A DNA stretch of 64,000 nucleotides from Sulfuritalea sp. GTDB taxonomy: Bacteria; Pseudomonadota; Gammaproteobacteria; Burkholderiales; Rhodocyclaceae. Of this stretch, positions 7,037 to 15,529 are shown one piece after another; position 1 is the first letter of the stretch; the number at the start of each line of letters is the position of its first letter. The notes beneath the pieces were generated by a model, which had not been told where the DNA came from, did not search any database, and saw nothing but the letters and a program-made list of their open reading frames with translations. The position numbers and the translations under genes are program-made. The stretch spans positions 62,001 to 126,000 of the forward strand of contig JADJQA010000008.1 in assembly GCA_016712985.1 (NCBI GenBank), written 5' to 3'.

Positions 7037-8905
7037 TCAGGCGGGCAGGGGGATCTCCACGGCCACGCGCGTGCCCCGGCCCGGCCGGCTGCGCAGATCG
7101 AGGCGGCCCCCGAGGTTGCGCGCGCGTTCGCGCATGATGATCAGGCCGTAGCCGGTCCGCGGCGCATCCAGCGCCATGCCGATGCCGTCGTCGCGGACGA
7201 CGATGCTCAGCCAGCGCCGCGTGCCGCTGCGCCGTTCGCCGACGAAGATCCGGATGCGCTGAATCCGGCCATGCTGGAAGGCGTTGGCGAGGCATTCCTG
7301 CACGATGCGGAACAGGTTGCTGCGCAGTTCGTCGCCGTAGGGCCCGACCGTGGCAGCACGCAGGCGCACTCGTACGTCCGGGCGGGACTGCAACCGCTGG
7401 CTCGCCAGGCTCGCGATCGCACCGATCAGGCCGGCGTTGTCGAGCGCCTGCGGGCGCAGCCCCTCCATCAGGCGGTGCGAGATGGCGTAGATGTCGCGCG
7501 CGGCATTGCCGATGGCCTGCGCATCGAGATGGGTCCGGTCCAGCGGGTCGGTCGTGCGATGCGCGATCGCCCCGGCGTGGGCACGGATCGCCACCAGTTG
7601 CTGGCTCAGCTCGTCGTGCAGTTCCTTCGCCAGCCCCGCACGTTCTTTCTCCTGCTGGCGTATCAGTCCGCTGGCCAGCCGCTTGTTTTCGTCGAGCAAC
7701 CGGCGCAGCCCGGCCTCGAGTTCGTGCCGTTCCGTGACGTCGCGCCCCACCACCTGGATTTCCTTCAGGCGGCCGGAGCCGTCGAAGCGGCCGCGGTTGA
7801 CGAACTGCATCCAGCGCCACGAGCCGTCGCCCGCACAGACCCGGTTCTCGATGACCACCACTGGTCGGTTCACGGCCAGCTCCGCCAGTCGGGCCTCGAT
7901 CATCGGCAGGTCATCCGGGTGGGCCACCGGGTGCCATGTGCTGCCGACGACTTCTTCCACCGTCTTGCCGAAAAAACGGAGGTACACCTCGTTGACGAAG
8001 AGGATGGTGCCGTCGACGCCCATGCGGCAGATGATCTCGGTCTGGTCTTCGACCACAGTGCGGTAGCGTACTTCGCTATCGTGCAGCGCACGCTCGACCC
8101 GCTTGCGCGCGGTAATGTCGGTGACCAGACCGAGCATGCGTACCGGAGCGCCTGCGGCGTCCCGCTCGACAACCCGGCCGCGACCGCGGATCCAGCGGAT
8201 CTCGCCGCTCGCCGTTGTCATCCGGTATTCGATGTCGCTGACGGGCGTATCGCCGCGCAAGTGGGCCTCGATCGTCGCCATCACATGCGGCCAGTCGTCC
8301 GGATGCACGAGGCGCCGGAAGAAATCAAGGCTGCCGGGTTCGTCCTCCGGTCGATAGCCGGTCATCGCGTAATAGCTGGGCGACAGGTAGCCCTGTCCGG
8401 TCGACGGATCCCAGTCCCAGATGCCGTCGAGCGTCGTATCGAGCGCCAACTGCAGGCGTATCTCGCTCTCGCGCCGCCGCAGTCGCTCCAGCACGCGTGC
8501 GGTGACATCCGTATGAATAACCATGCCCGCCACATCGGCCTGATCAAGCGCGACTACCGTCATCAGGAACCAGCGCTGCCGGTCCGGGGAATCACAGGAG
8601 TACTCGCGCCTGAACTCCGTCTGTTGCCGGCCCAGCACCGCACGAATGCCGGCGGCCGCTTCTGCCGCGCCTTCCGCCGAGGCCCCTTGCACGGCATCGC
8701 ACAGGGCCGGGTAGTCGACGCCGACGCCGGTGCAGGCAGGCGCATTGGCGCCGCCAACGCCGTTTTCCAGCGCAAAGCGTCGCCAGGCGGCATTCACGGC
8801 GACGATCACGCCCTGGGCGTCGAGCAGGGCAATCTGGTAGGGCACGGCATCCAGTACGGCCAGATCCCATCCCGCAGGCGCGATGCGTCGGAGAAGATTT
8901 TCCAT
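7037..8905 (-). CDS. Multi-PAS sensor histidine kinase, NarX/DegS type (HisKA_3)
   Basis: The 622-residue kinase has no clear membrane segment. It has three PAS/PAC units: an input PAS with GVIVAVNAAWRRFALENG (about residues 20-135), a second with DGIWDWDPSTGQGYLSPSY (about 150-280) and a third with GTILFVNEVYLRFFGK (about 285-400). The HisKA_3 phosphoacceptor His follows in KELHDELSQQL, and the HATPase in NAFQHG, DDGIGM and GYGLIIMRERA. It converges with the response regulator at 6308-7030 and diverges from a second kinase at 9214. Its first PAS is clearly related to one in that second kinase, so they may read similar signals. Confidence 0.9.
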   Translation of the reverse strand: MENLLRRIAPAGWDLAVLDAVPYQIALLDAQGVIVAVNAAWRRFALENGVGGANAPACTGVGVDYPALCDAVQGASAEGAAEAAAGIRAVLGRQQTEFRREYSCDSPDRQRWFLMTVVALDQADVAGMVIHTDVTARVLERLRRRESEIRLQLALDTTLDGIWDWDPSTGQGYLSPSYYAMTGYRPEDEPGSLDFFRRLVHPDDWPHVMATIEAHLRGDTPVSDIEYRMTTASGEIRWIRGRGRVVERDAAGAPVRMLGLVTDITARKRVERALHDSEVRYRTVVEDQTEIICRMGVDGTILFVNEVYLRFFGKTVEEVVGSTWHPVAHPDDLPMIEARLAELAVNRPVVVIENRVCAGDGSWRWMQFVNRGRFDGSGRLKEIQVVGRDVTERHELEAGLRRLLDENKRLASGLIRQQEKERAGLAKELHDELSQQLVAIRAHAGAIAHRTTDPLDRTHLDAQAIGNAARDIYAISHRLMEGLRPQALDNAGLIGAIASLASQRLQSRPDVRVRLRAATVGPYGDELRSNLFRIVQECLANAFQHGRIQRIRIFVGERRSGTRRWLSIVVRDDGIGMALDAPRTGYGLIIMRERARNLGGRLDLRSRPGRGTRVAVEIPLPA

Positions 8906-9213
8906 GGGCCGATGTTACGCCAGCGACCCGGGGCCGTGGCCTTACTGCTCCAACCACCCATCGGGAACAATTCCCGTAAACGACGGGACGCAGCGCAACC
9001 GTAAGCCGTTCGCCGCCGGGGATAATCGGCCCCAAGTACCGCGCCGCAACTGGCATGCCTGTGAGCCCACATCGTCCCACGCAACGTAATCAAGGACGGG
9101 CTGCACCCGGCCCCTCGCCGACGCTCCCCTTGAAGGCGCGGGAGTTTGAGCTTCACGCTGGCCGTCGCCAAACCAGCATCGCCAACGGCGCAAAACACGG
9201 GCGGAAAGGAACC
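8906..9213. other. Divergent intergenic region between two kinase genes
   Basis: These 308 bases separate the starts of the leftward and rightward PAS kinases and should hold both promoters. Short open frames here have no recognisable content. GGAAAGGA at 9203-9210 precedes ATG 9214. No operator was recognised. Confidence 0.4.
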
Positions 9214-11611
9214 ATGAGCGTGCCCAAGGAAAGCCAAGGCAAACGCCTCGGCCCGGCGCAACCAGGCCGAGGCCGCTCTCGCCCGGCATCCGCCCGCCGC
9301 CGCAGCGCGCCCGGCAGAAGATCTGCTGCACGAACTGCAAGTGCATCAGATCGAGCTGGAGACGCAGAACGAGGCCTTGCGCGAGGCACAGATCGCGCTC
9401 GAAGCCTCTTGCGACCGCTACGTCGAGTTGTACGAGTTCGCGCCGGTGGGCTATCTGACCCTCAGCCGCGGCATGATCGCGGAGATCAACCGCACCGGCG
9501 CCAGGCTGCTGAGGGCGGATCGCGCGAGCCTGCTCAACAAACGCTTCAGTACCCTCGTCGCCGCCGACGACGCCGACCGCTGGCACCGGCATTTGTCGCT
9601 GATCAGCAGGGGCGGTGCGCCCGGCCCCGTGGAACTGCTGATGCGGCGCGGCGACGGCACGGCGTTTCATGCACAGATCGACGCCGTGCTCCCGGAAGGC
9701 CCGGCAAGCGATGCGACGGTCCGGCTGGTCGTGAGCGACATCAGCCACCGGAAAGCCGCCGAGGCCGCGCTGCGCGATAGCGAGGCCTTCAGCCGCGCCA
9801 TTCTCGATTCGGTAGCCGCCGAAGTTGCGGTGCTGGACCGTAACGGAGTGATCATTGCGGTGAATCAGCCCTGGCGCGCGTTTGCGCTGGAAAACGGCAT
9901 CGTGCCGGGCCAGCCGGTGCCAAATACCCGCATCGGTGACAACTACCTGGCGGTTTGCCGCAGCAGCACCGGGCCGGCACCGGACGAGGCGGACAGCGCC
10001 GCAAAGGGCATACGGGCAGTGCTCGACGGCCGCCTGCCGGCTTTTCGGCTGGAGTACCCCTGCCACTCGCCGCAGCAGCAGCGCTGGTTCAGCATGAGCG
10101 TCACCCCGCTGGAAGGCGGAGGCGGCGTGGTGGTGGCGCATACCGACATCAGCGAGCGCAAGGCCGCCGAGGCGAAGCTGCGACAGCTCTCGCTCGCCGT
10201 CGAGCAGACCTCCAACAGCGTGATCATTACCGACCTCGAGGGCAACATCGAATACATCAATGCCGCCTTCGCGACCACCTCCGGTTACAGCGTCGAGGAG
10301 GTGCTCGGCCGCAATCCGAAGCTCCTGCAGTCCGGGCTGACGCCGAAGGAGACCTTCGAGGATATGTGGCGGACGCTGGGCAAAGGCGAGATCTGGCGCG
10401 GTGAGTTCATCAACCGGCGCAAGAACGGGGAAACCTACTCCGAGTCCGAGATCATTTCGCCGGTGCGCCAGGCCGACGGCCGCGTGACCCACTACATCGG
10501 CATACGGGCAGACCTCACCGAGAGCAAACAGAACGAGCTGTTGCAGCAGCAGGCCCTGCGGCGCTGGTCGCTGGCCGCCGATTCGGCCGGCATCGGGGTT
10601 TGGGAGTGGGACATGGTTGCCGACAGAGTCAAGCGCGACGACCGTGTTTGCCGGATCTTCGGGCTTGAGCCAGGACGTTTTGAAGGCGGTTTCGAGGCAT
10701 GGCGAGAGCGCGTGCATCCGGACGACGTCGAAGCGGTCAGCAGGGACCTGGCGGAGGCAATCCAGAGGGGAGGTGCTTTTGAAGCCGAGTTCCGCGTGGT
10801 CTGGCCCGACGGGACGGTGCGCATTCTCAAGGATAGCGGCATCATCGTGCGGAACGCCGAAGGCAAGCCGGTCGAGATGATCGGCATCAGCCAGGACATC
10901 ACCCGGCGCAGGCGAGCCGAGGACGCCTTTCACCGGACGACGCAGCGGGTGAAGAGGCTTTCCGGGCGCGTGCTGGAAGTACAGGAAGCCGAGCGCCGAC
11001 GCATCGCCAATGAACTGCACGACGAACTCGGCCAGACACTGACCGCCATCAAGCTCAGCCTGCTATCGCCCACGCGGCATGCGGACGGGTCGGCCGCGGC
11101 GAGCAACGCCGAGACCGTTGCCATCGTCGAAGAGGCGCTGCAGCAAGTGCGGCGCCTGACGCGGGCGCTGCGGCCGGCGGTGCTGGATGACCTCGGGCTG
11201 GCGCCGGCGCTGCGCTGGCTTGCTGAACAGGCCGAGGCGCGCGGCGATCTAGTGGTGACATTTCAGGCACCGGAACTTCAATCGCGACTAGCGCCGGAGA
11301 TCGAAACCGCGTGTTTCCGTATCGTCCAAGAGGCCCTTACCAACGTCGCGCGCCATGCCCGGGCACATCTCGTGGAGATTGATCTACATGTGGAAGCCGG
11401 CGCTTGGATCCTCCGGGTGCGGGACGATGGTTGCGGCTTCGACCCGGCCGGCATGCGCGAGCGCGCCATGGCCGGCAACAGCATGGGGCTGCTTGGCATG
11501 GAGGAACGTGCCGCGCTGATTGGCGGGCAACTTGCCATCGAGTCGGCGCCGGGACAAGGCAGCACGGTGACCCTGCGCTTTCTGTCGCACCCTCCGGAGG
11601 AGACGACATGA
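9214..11611 (+). CDS. Multi-PAS sensor histidine kinase (HisKA_3), N-terminal frameshift likely
   Basis: From about 9245 the frame ending at 11611 reads NQAEAALARHPP and then AEDLLHELQVHQIELE, an N-terminus typical of this family. That frame has no canonical start before GTG 9341. ATG 9214, with a strong GGAAAGGA, reads MSVPKESQGK in another frame, so a one-base indel near 9235-9255 probably splits the N-terminus. The body has four PAS units (about residues 30-130, 145-270, 275-395 and 400-515 from GTG 9341), including AVNQPWRAFALENG and NSVIITDLEGNIEYIN. HisKA_3 follows (NELHDELGQTLTAIK), then HATPase (DDGCGFD, GLLGMEERA). Its stop overlaps the next response regulator (ATGA at 11608-11611). 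Confidence 0.85.
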
Positions 11612-12261
11612 AACCCCTGCGCGTGGTGCTGGCCGACGACCACACCCTGGTGCGTGCCGGCCTGAAGATGCTGCTCGAGTCGATGCCGGAAATCGAGGTC
11701 GTGGGCGAGGCCAGCAGCGGCATGGGCGTTCTTGCGCTGGCGGAGCAGTTGCAGCCCGACCTGGTGCTGATGGACATCGCCATGCCGACGCTGAATGGGC
11801 TGGAAGCAACGGCCCGCCCGCTCAAGGCATGGCCGGAAATACGGGTACTGATGCTTTCGATGCACCAGAACGAGGAGTACGTGCGTCAAGCCCTGCGCCA
11901 TGGCGCGTCCGGTTACCTGCTGAAGGACGCCGCGCCGGCAGAACTCGATCTGGCGATCCAGGCGATCCGTCGCGGCGAAATCTGGCTCAGCCCGGCCTTG
12001 ACCAAGGGCATGCTGACCGACTACGTTCGGCACTTGCGCGGCGACGAGCCGCCGCAGGGACGCCTCACGGCACGCCAGCGCGAAGTCTTGCAGCTTGTTG
12101 CCGAAGGGCGGAGTACCAAGGAAATCGCGCGCCACCTTGATCGTTCGGTGAAGACGGTTGACACGCACCGCAGCCAGTTGATGAAACAGTTGGACATCCA
12201 CGACGTGGCGGGCCTGGTGCGTTACGCAGTGCGCGAAGGCCTGATTTCGACCAATTCCTGA
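11608..12261 (+). CDS. NarL/FixJ-family response regulator
   Basis: The 217-residue protein starts at an ATG overlapping the kinase stop. The receiver has LADDHTLVRAG, the phosphoacceptor Asp56 in VLMDIAMPTLNG, and the GYLLKDAAPAE Lys motif. The C-terminal LuxR HTH reads LTARQREVLQLVAEGRSTKEIA and SVKTVDTHR. It is almost certainly phosphorylated by the kinase upstream, with which it is translationally coupled. Confidence 0.93.
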   Translation: MKPLRVVLADDHTLVRAGLKMLLESMPEIEVVGEASSGMGVLALAEQLQPDLVLMDIAMPTLNGLEATARPLKAWPEIRVLMLSMHQNEEYVRQALRHGASGYLLKDAAPAELDLAIQAIRRGEIWLSPALTKGMLTDYVRHLRGDEPPQGRLTARQREVLQLVAEGRSTKEIARHLDRSVKTVDTHRSQLMKQLDIHDVAGLVRYAVREGLISTNS

Positions 12262-12280
12262 GGGAACACCCCGCCTCCTT

Positions 12281-12360
12281 GTGGGGCGAGCGGGGGTTTC
12301 GGGGAGCATGCTCCCCGCCCGCGTAGCCGGTCGGCAATGCAGTGCCGACCGTGGGGCGCG
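12281..12360. repeat. Structured palindromic element, copy A (second copy at 61541-61615)
   Basis: A nested hairpin has an outer stem GCGGG (12290-12294) with CCCGC (12318-12322) and an inner perfect palindrome GGGGAGCATGCTCCCC (12301-12316). A second hairpin follows, GGTCGGCA (12329-12336), loop ATGCAG, TGCCGACC (12343-12350). The copy at 61541 keeps the same layout and the ATGCAG loop while its stem sequences change in compensating pairs. It lies just downstream of the response regulator gene and may also end its transcript. Confidence 0.65.
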
Positions 12361-12426
12361 GAGGCGAGGCTTGGGGAGAGGGGAGAAGTTGCTCGCGGGA
12401 ATTGCTACGAACATATCAGCGGTACG

Positions 12427-12457
12427 CACTGGATTCCGGCTTGCGCCGGAATGACGG
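12427..12457. repeat. REP-like palindrome (half unit)
   Basis: CTGGATTCCGGC-TTGC-GCCGGAATGACGG forms a hairpin of the same family as 4345-4410. Confidence 0.75.
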
Positions 12458-12469
12458 ACAGGGTGGCGA

Positions 12470-12580
12470 CGGCAAACCGCCGCATCCCGAGGACTCCCTC
12501 GGGTAGTTCCCCCTCCCCACTCGGGAATCGACCTGATACCCCTGCCGCCGGGGATGCCCCACTATGCCACTGTCACTCGG
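12470..12580 (+). promoter_or_regulatory. Upstream module A, duplicated upstream of the PAS gene
   Basis: About 110 bases before the small-protein gene closely resemble 12880-12990 before the PAS gene. Shared blocks include CTCGGGTA-TTC, the CGGAATCGACC-GATACC box and GCCGGGGATGCCC-like sequence. The conservation of non-coding sequence before two different genes suggests a shared promoter or operator. Confidence 0.45.
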
Positions 12581-12613
12581 ACAACAGGCTGGGACACTTC
12601 ACAGGAGGCCATC

Positions 12614-12841
12614 ATGCCCATCGACACAGCAGGTTCATCATTGAGTACCGCGGCACAGGCGGTGCCGCAGCGCAAGCCAGCAGAGATCCAGGCGCAGAAG
12701 CCACGGGACTCCAAGTCCACCGACGCGGCCGCCGGGGTCGCCGTGGCACGACAAACGGCGGCGCAAGAGCCCGGGCAGCCCAAGCCGGTGGCGAATGCGG
12801 AAGGGCAGAAGATCGGACAGCTCATCAGCGTCACGGCCTGA
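12614..12841 (+). CDS. Small protein of unknown function at the head of the chemosensory island
   Basis: This 75-residue protein starts at ATG 12614, 5 bases after a strong AGGAGG (12603-12608). It is rich in Ala, Gln, Lys and Pro, with no membrane helix or Cys. It opens MPIDTAGSSLSTAAQAVPQR and ends EGQKIGQLISVTA. I recognise no family; it is probably disordered except for the end. It shares a duplicated upstream module with the following PAS gene, which suggests co-regulation with the chemosensory genes. Confidence 0.5.
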   Translation: MPIDTAGSSLSTAAQAVPQRKPAEIQAQKPRDSKSTDAAAGVAVARQTAAQEPGQPKPVANAEGQKIGQLISVTA

Positions 12842-12879
12842 CGCCTGGTTGTTTTCCCGATTCCTGACGCTTGCCGTGG

Positions 12880-12990
12880 CGGTGGCAAGCCGCGGTATCC
12901 CGGAATCTCTCTCGGGTATTTCGCCGTTCCCACTGCGGAATCGACCCGATACCACTACCGCCCCGGATGCCCGACCATCCGGTTGTCACT
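12880..12990 (+). promoter_or_regulatory. Upstream module B, duplicate of module A
   Basis: See 12470-12580. This copy ends about 20 bases before the start of the PAS gene and contains CTCGGGTATTTCGCCG and CGGAATCGACCCGATACC. Confidence 0.45.
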
Positions 12991-13010
12991 CCAGCGAAGG
13001 GGCGCAATTC

Positions 13011-13415
13011 ATGGCGACACAAGCCGCACCAGCCCAGGAATCAGCAGACGCGAGCCGCAAGGAAGAGTCAGGCGCCGCCAATCTGACCGACGGCAACGAC
13101 CGCGGCGTCCTGATCCTGGATGAGCAAGGCAGGATCTGCGCTTACGAGCTTGCCGCGGTGACCCTGTTCGGGAATACCGAGGGCCAACTGCTTGGGCGGC
13201 GGATTTCGGAGCTTGTCGTTGGCATTCTGGTCGATGGCGATTCTCCGGACGACGACGCCAAACGCCTGCGCCGTCTTTGCGCGGCCAACGAATGGCGGCA
13301 ATACGAGGGGCTTGATTGGTACGGACGGCTGTTTGCGGTCGCAATTCACTTGTCGAGCATGGTGGTAGATGACCGAGAGGTTTTTATTCTTGATTTCCAG
13401 GGAAAAACGCAATGA
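13011..13415 (+). CDS. Small single-PAS-like protein preceding cheY
   Basis: The 134-residue protein begins at ATG 13011. After a polar N-terminus it has a PAS-like core: DRGVLILDEQGRICAYELAAVTLFGN, GQLLGRRISELV, and a final strand pair VAIHLSSMVVDDREVFILDF. It has no kinase or output domain, so it would act as a separate sensor or adaptor. Its stop overlaps the cheY start (ATGA at 13412-13415), which ties it to chemosensory signalling. The ligand is unknown. Confidence 0.65.
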   Translation: MATQAAPAQESADASRKEESGAANLTDGNDRGVLILDEQGRICAYELAAVTLFGNTEGQLLGRRISELVVGILVDGDSPDDDAKRLRRLCAANEWRQYEGLDWYGRLFAVAIHLSSMVVDDREVFILDFQGKTQ

Positions 13416-13777
13416 GCACAATCATGCTGGTGGACGATTCCGCGACGATCCTGCTGTCGATTTCCAACATTCTCAGCAAGGCGGGCTACGCCGTCGAAAA
13501 GGCCAGCAACGCCGCCGAGGGCCTGGCCAAGTTCAAGGGCGGGGTCAAGGTGGATCTGCTGATCACCGACCTCAACATGCCGGGCATGAACGGCATCGAG
13601 TTCATCAAGGCGGTGCGCATGCTGCCGAACTACAAGTTCATGCCCATCCTGTTTCTTACCACCGAATCGCAGCAATCCAAGCGCTTGGAAGCCAAGGCCG
13701 CCGGCGCGTCCGGCTGGCTGGTCAAGCCGGCCACCGCCGACGAACTGCTCGCCACCATCAAGCTCGTGATCCGCTGA
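13412..13777 (+). CDS. cheY: CheY-type single-domain response regulator
   Basis: A 121-residue stand-alone receiver: acidic pair in MLVDDSA, phosphoacceptor Asp53 in LLITDLNMPGMNG, Thr in FLTTES and Lys in WLVKPATADE. With no output domain it should act by binding a partner, as CheY does at the flagellar motor or another machine. It is coupled to the PAS gene upstream and precedes an MCP gene. It could serve CheA or the hybrid kinase. Confidence 0.9.
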   Translation: MSTIMLVDDSATILLSISNILSKAGYAVEKASNAAEGLAKFKGGVKVDLLITDLNMPGMNGIEFIKAVRMLPNYKFMPILFLTTESQQSKRLEAKAAGASGWLVKPATADELLATIKLVIR

Positions 13778-13802
13778 GGAAATGCTGATCAAGTCCAAAT
13801 CC

Positions 13803-13870
13803 GTCATTCCGGCGGATGCCGGAATCCAGAGTCTTCAAAGATCTGGACACCGGCGTTCGCCGGTGTGACG
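13803..13870. repeat. REP-like palindromic repeat pair
   Basis: GTCATTCCGGCGGATGCC...GGAATCCAG is followed by CTGGACACCGGCG...CGCCGGTGTGACG. It separates cheY from the MCP gene. Confidence 0.75.
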
Positions 13871-13890
13871 AACCTATTCGGGGGTACCCA

Positions 13891-15171
13891 ATGATCTTGG
13901 ATCTCATCGCGCGGCGCACCCTGCTCACCGCGGGGGCCGTCGGGCTGGGCGCGGCCCTGGCCGTGTATGCCGGCAACGACTGGTTTCACGCCAGCCTGCT
14001 GCCTGCCGTGGGGCTGTCCAACGCCCTGGGCGATGCACTGGGCAGCCTGTTCATCGTGATGGCCGCCTTCCTTTGCCAGCGCTTGGTCGCCGCGGGCCTC
14101 TACCGCGACTGGCAATTCGGCATGGTCAAAACGCAGGCGGATGCCGCCGGCCGCAGCGAAACCCTGGTCACCGGCGCCGCCCAGGTGGCCGGCGAACTGC
14201 GCGGCGTGCAAGGCTTCAACGACGTGGTGCGCGGCCAGTTGAACGGCGTGGTGGCCGAAACCGAAAAGGCTGCCTTCGACATCGCCAGCCGCCTGCAGGG
14301 CATCGACGAAATCATCACGCGGCTGGGCGCCTACGTGCAATCGACCGCCGCCGAATCGAACAAGGCGCTGAGCGCCTCGGAAGAGCGCATCGAGCGCAAC
14401 CGCAGCTTGATCGCCACGCTGGAGCGCTACATCCAGGAACGCGTCACCGCGGCGCGTGAAGACAAGGAACGCATCACCCAGGTAGTCAAGGAGGCGCGCT
14501 CACTCGGCACCCTGGTCGAACTGATCAAGCACATTTCCGGGCAGACCAACCTGCTGGCGCTGAACGCCGCGATCGAAGCCGCGCGTGCCGGCGAGGCCGG
14601 TCGCGGCTTTGCCGTGGTCGCAGACGAAGTGCGCAAGCTCTCTCGCGAGACCGACAAGGCCGTGGGCCAGATCAGCGAGGGCATCCAGACCGTCGCCAAT
14701 TCCATCGAGAGGCAATTCGAGGACAAGCTGTCGCACGACAAGGCCGCGGAAGAAAGCCAGGCGCTGCAGAGCTTCGCCGTGCAGCTTGACGATCTGGGCA
14801 AGAGCTACCGGGAAGTCACCGAACACGAAGCCGCGGTGATGGGCACCATTACCGACAGCAGCCAGCAACTGGCCGGCATGTTCATGTCTGCCCTGGCCAG
14901 CGTGCAGTTCCAGGATGTCACGCGGCAGCAGATCGAGCAGGTGATCGATGCGCTCAATCGGCTCGACGCCCACAGCACGATGCTCGCCGGCCGCCTCGGC
15001 CAGCTTGAAGACCCGCATTTCACTTTGCAGCCGCTGTCGGAGCACCTCGAGCAGATCTACAGCAGCTATGTCATGGATTCACAGCGCAACGTCCATGACA
15101 GCACGCGGCAAGGCGCCACAAAAAACGGTGCGGCCGCGTCCAAGGCCGGACCGAAGATCGAACTGTTCTAA
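13891..15171 (+). CDS. Methyl-accepting chemotaxis-like receptor with short membrane anchor and KIELF tail
   Basis: The 426-residue protein has two N-terminal membrane helices (about residues 8-27 and 45-66) separated by only about 17 residues, so it has almost no periplasmic sensor. A long helical cytoplasmic region follows, with the MCP signalling hairpin ISGQTNLLALNAAIEAARAGEAGRGFAVVADEVRKLS (about residues 210-245). After it the protein departs from standard MCPs (ASVQFQDVTRQQIEQVIDAL) and ends PKIELF. CheD in this island also ends KKIELF. It is followed by a STAS gene and cheA and should couple to CheA. It probably senses cytoplasmic or membrane cues. Confidence 0.85.
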   Translation: MILDLIARRTLLTAGAVGLGAALAVYAGNDWFHASLLPAVGLSNALGDALGSLFIVMAAFLCQRLVAAGLYRDWQFGMVKTQADAAGRSETLVTGAAQVAGELRGVQGFNDVVRGQLNGVVAETEKAAFDIASRLQGIDEIITRLGAYVQSTAAESNKALSASEERIERNRSLIATLERYIQERVTAAREDKERITQVVKEARSLGTLVELIKHISGQTNLLALNAAIEAARAGEAGRGFAVVADEVRKLSRETDKAVGQISEGIQTVANSIERQFEDKLSHDKAAEESQALQSFAVQLDDLGKSYREVTEHEAAVMGTITDSSQQLAGMFMSALASVQFQDVTRQQIEQVIDALNRLDAHSTMLAGRLGQLEDPHFTLQPLSEHLEQIYSSYVMDSQRNVHDSTRQGATKNGAAASKAGPKIELF

Positions 15172-15185
15172 CCGGGAGACCCTGA

Positions 15186-15527
15186 ATGGAATTTTCCACC
15201 CAAACCGCCGCCGATGGCGCGACCTGCCTTAGCGTCCAGGGCGACCTGACCATCTACCACGCGGCCGAGCTCAAGCAGCGCCTGGTCGACGGCGTGCGCG
15301 CCAGTGCCGTGCTCGAACTCGACCTCTCGCAGGTCGGTGAAATCGACACCGCGGGCTTGCAGTTGCTGGCGTTGGCCAAGCGAGAAGCCCTGAAGCCCGG
15401 CCATGCCCTGCGCATCGTCGGGCATAGCCCGGCGGTGCGCGAAGTGATCGAATTTTTCAACATGGCGGGCTTCTTCGGCGATCCGCTCGTGATTCCAGCC
15501 AATGAGCGTGCCTTGATCAGGAGCTGA
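15186..15527 (+). CDS. STAS-domain protein (anti-sigma-factor-antagonist-like)
   Basis: The 113-residue single STAS domain has the pattern GDLTIYHAAELKQRL, LELDLSQVGEIDTAGLQLL and a C-terminal helix. DTAG stands at the usual phosphorylation loop position (D-[ST]-x-G), with Thr in the phosphorylatable place. It lies 14 bases after the MCP gene and 2 bases before cheA. STAS proteins are often found in alternative chemosensory clusters, but its partner kinase is not evident here. Confidence 0.88.
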   Translation: MEFSTQTAADGATCLSVQGDLTIYHAAELKQRLVDGVRASAVLELDLSQVGEIDTAGLQLLALAKREALKPGHALRIVGHSPAVREVIEFFNMAGFFGDPLVIPANERALIRS

Positions 15528-15529
15528 AA

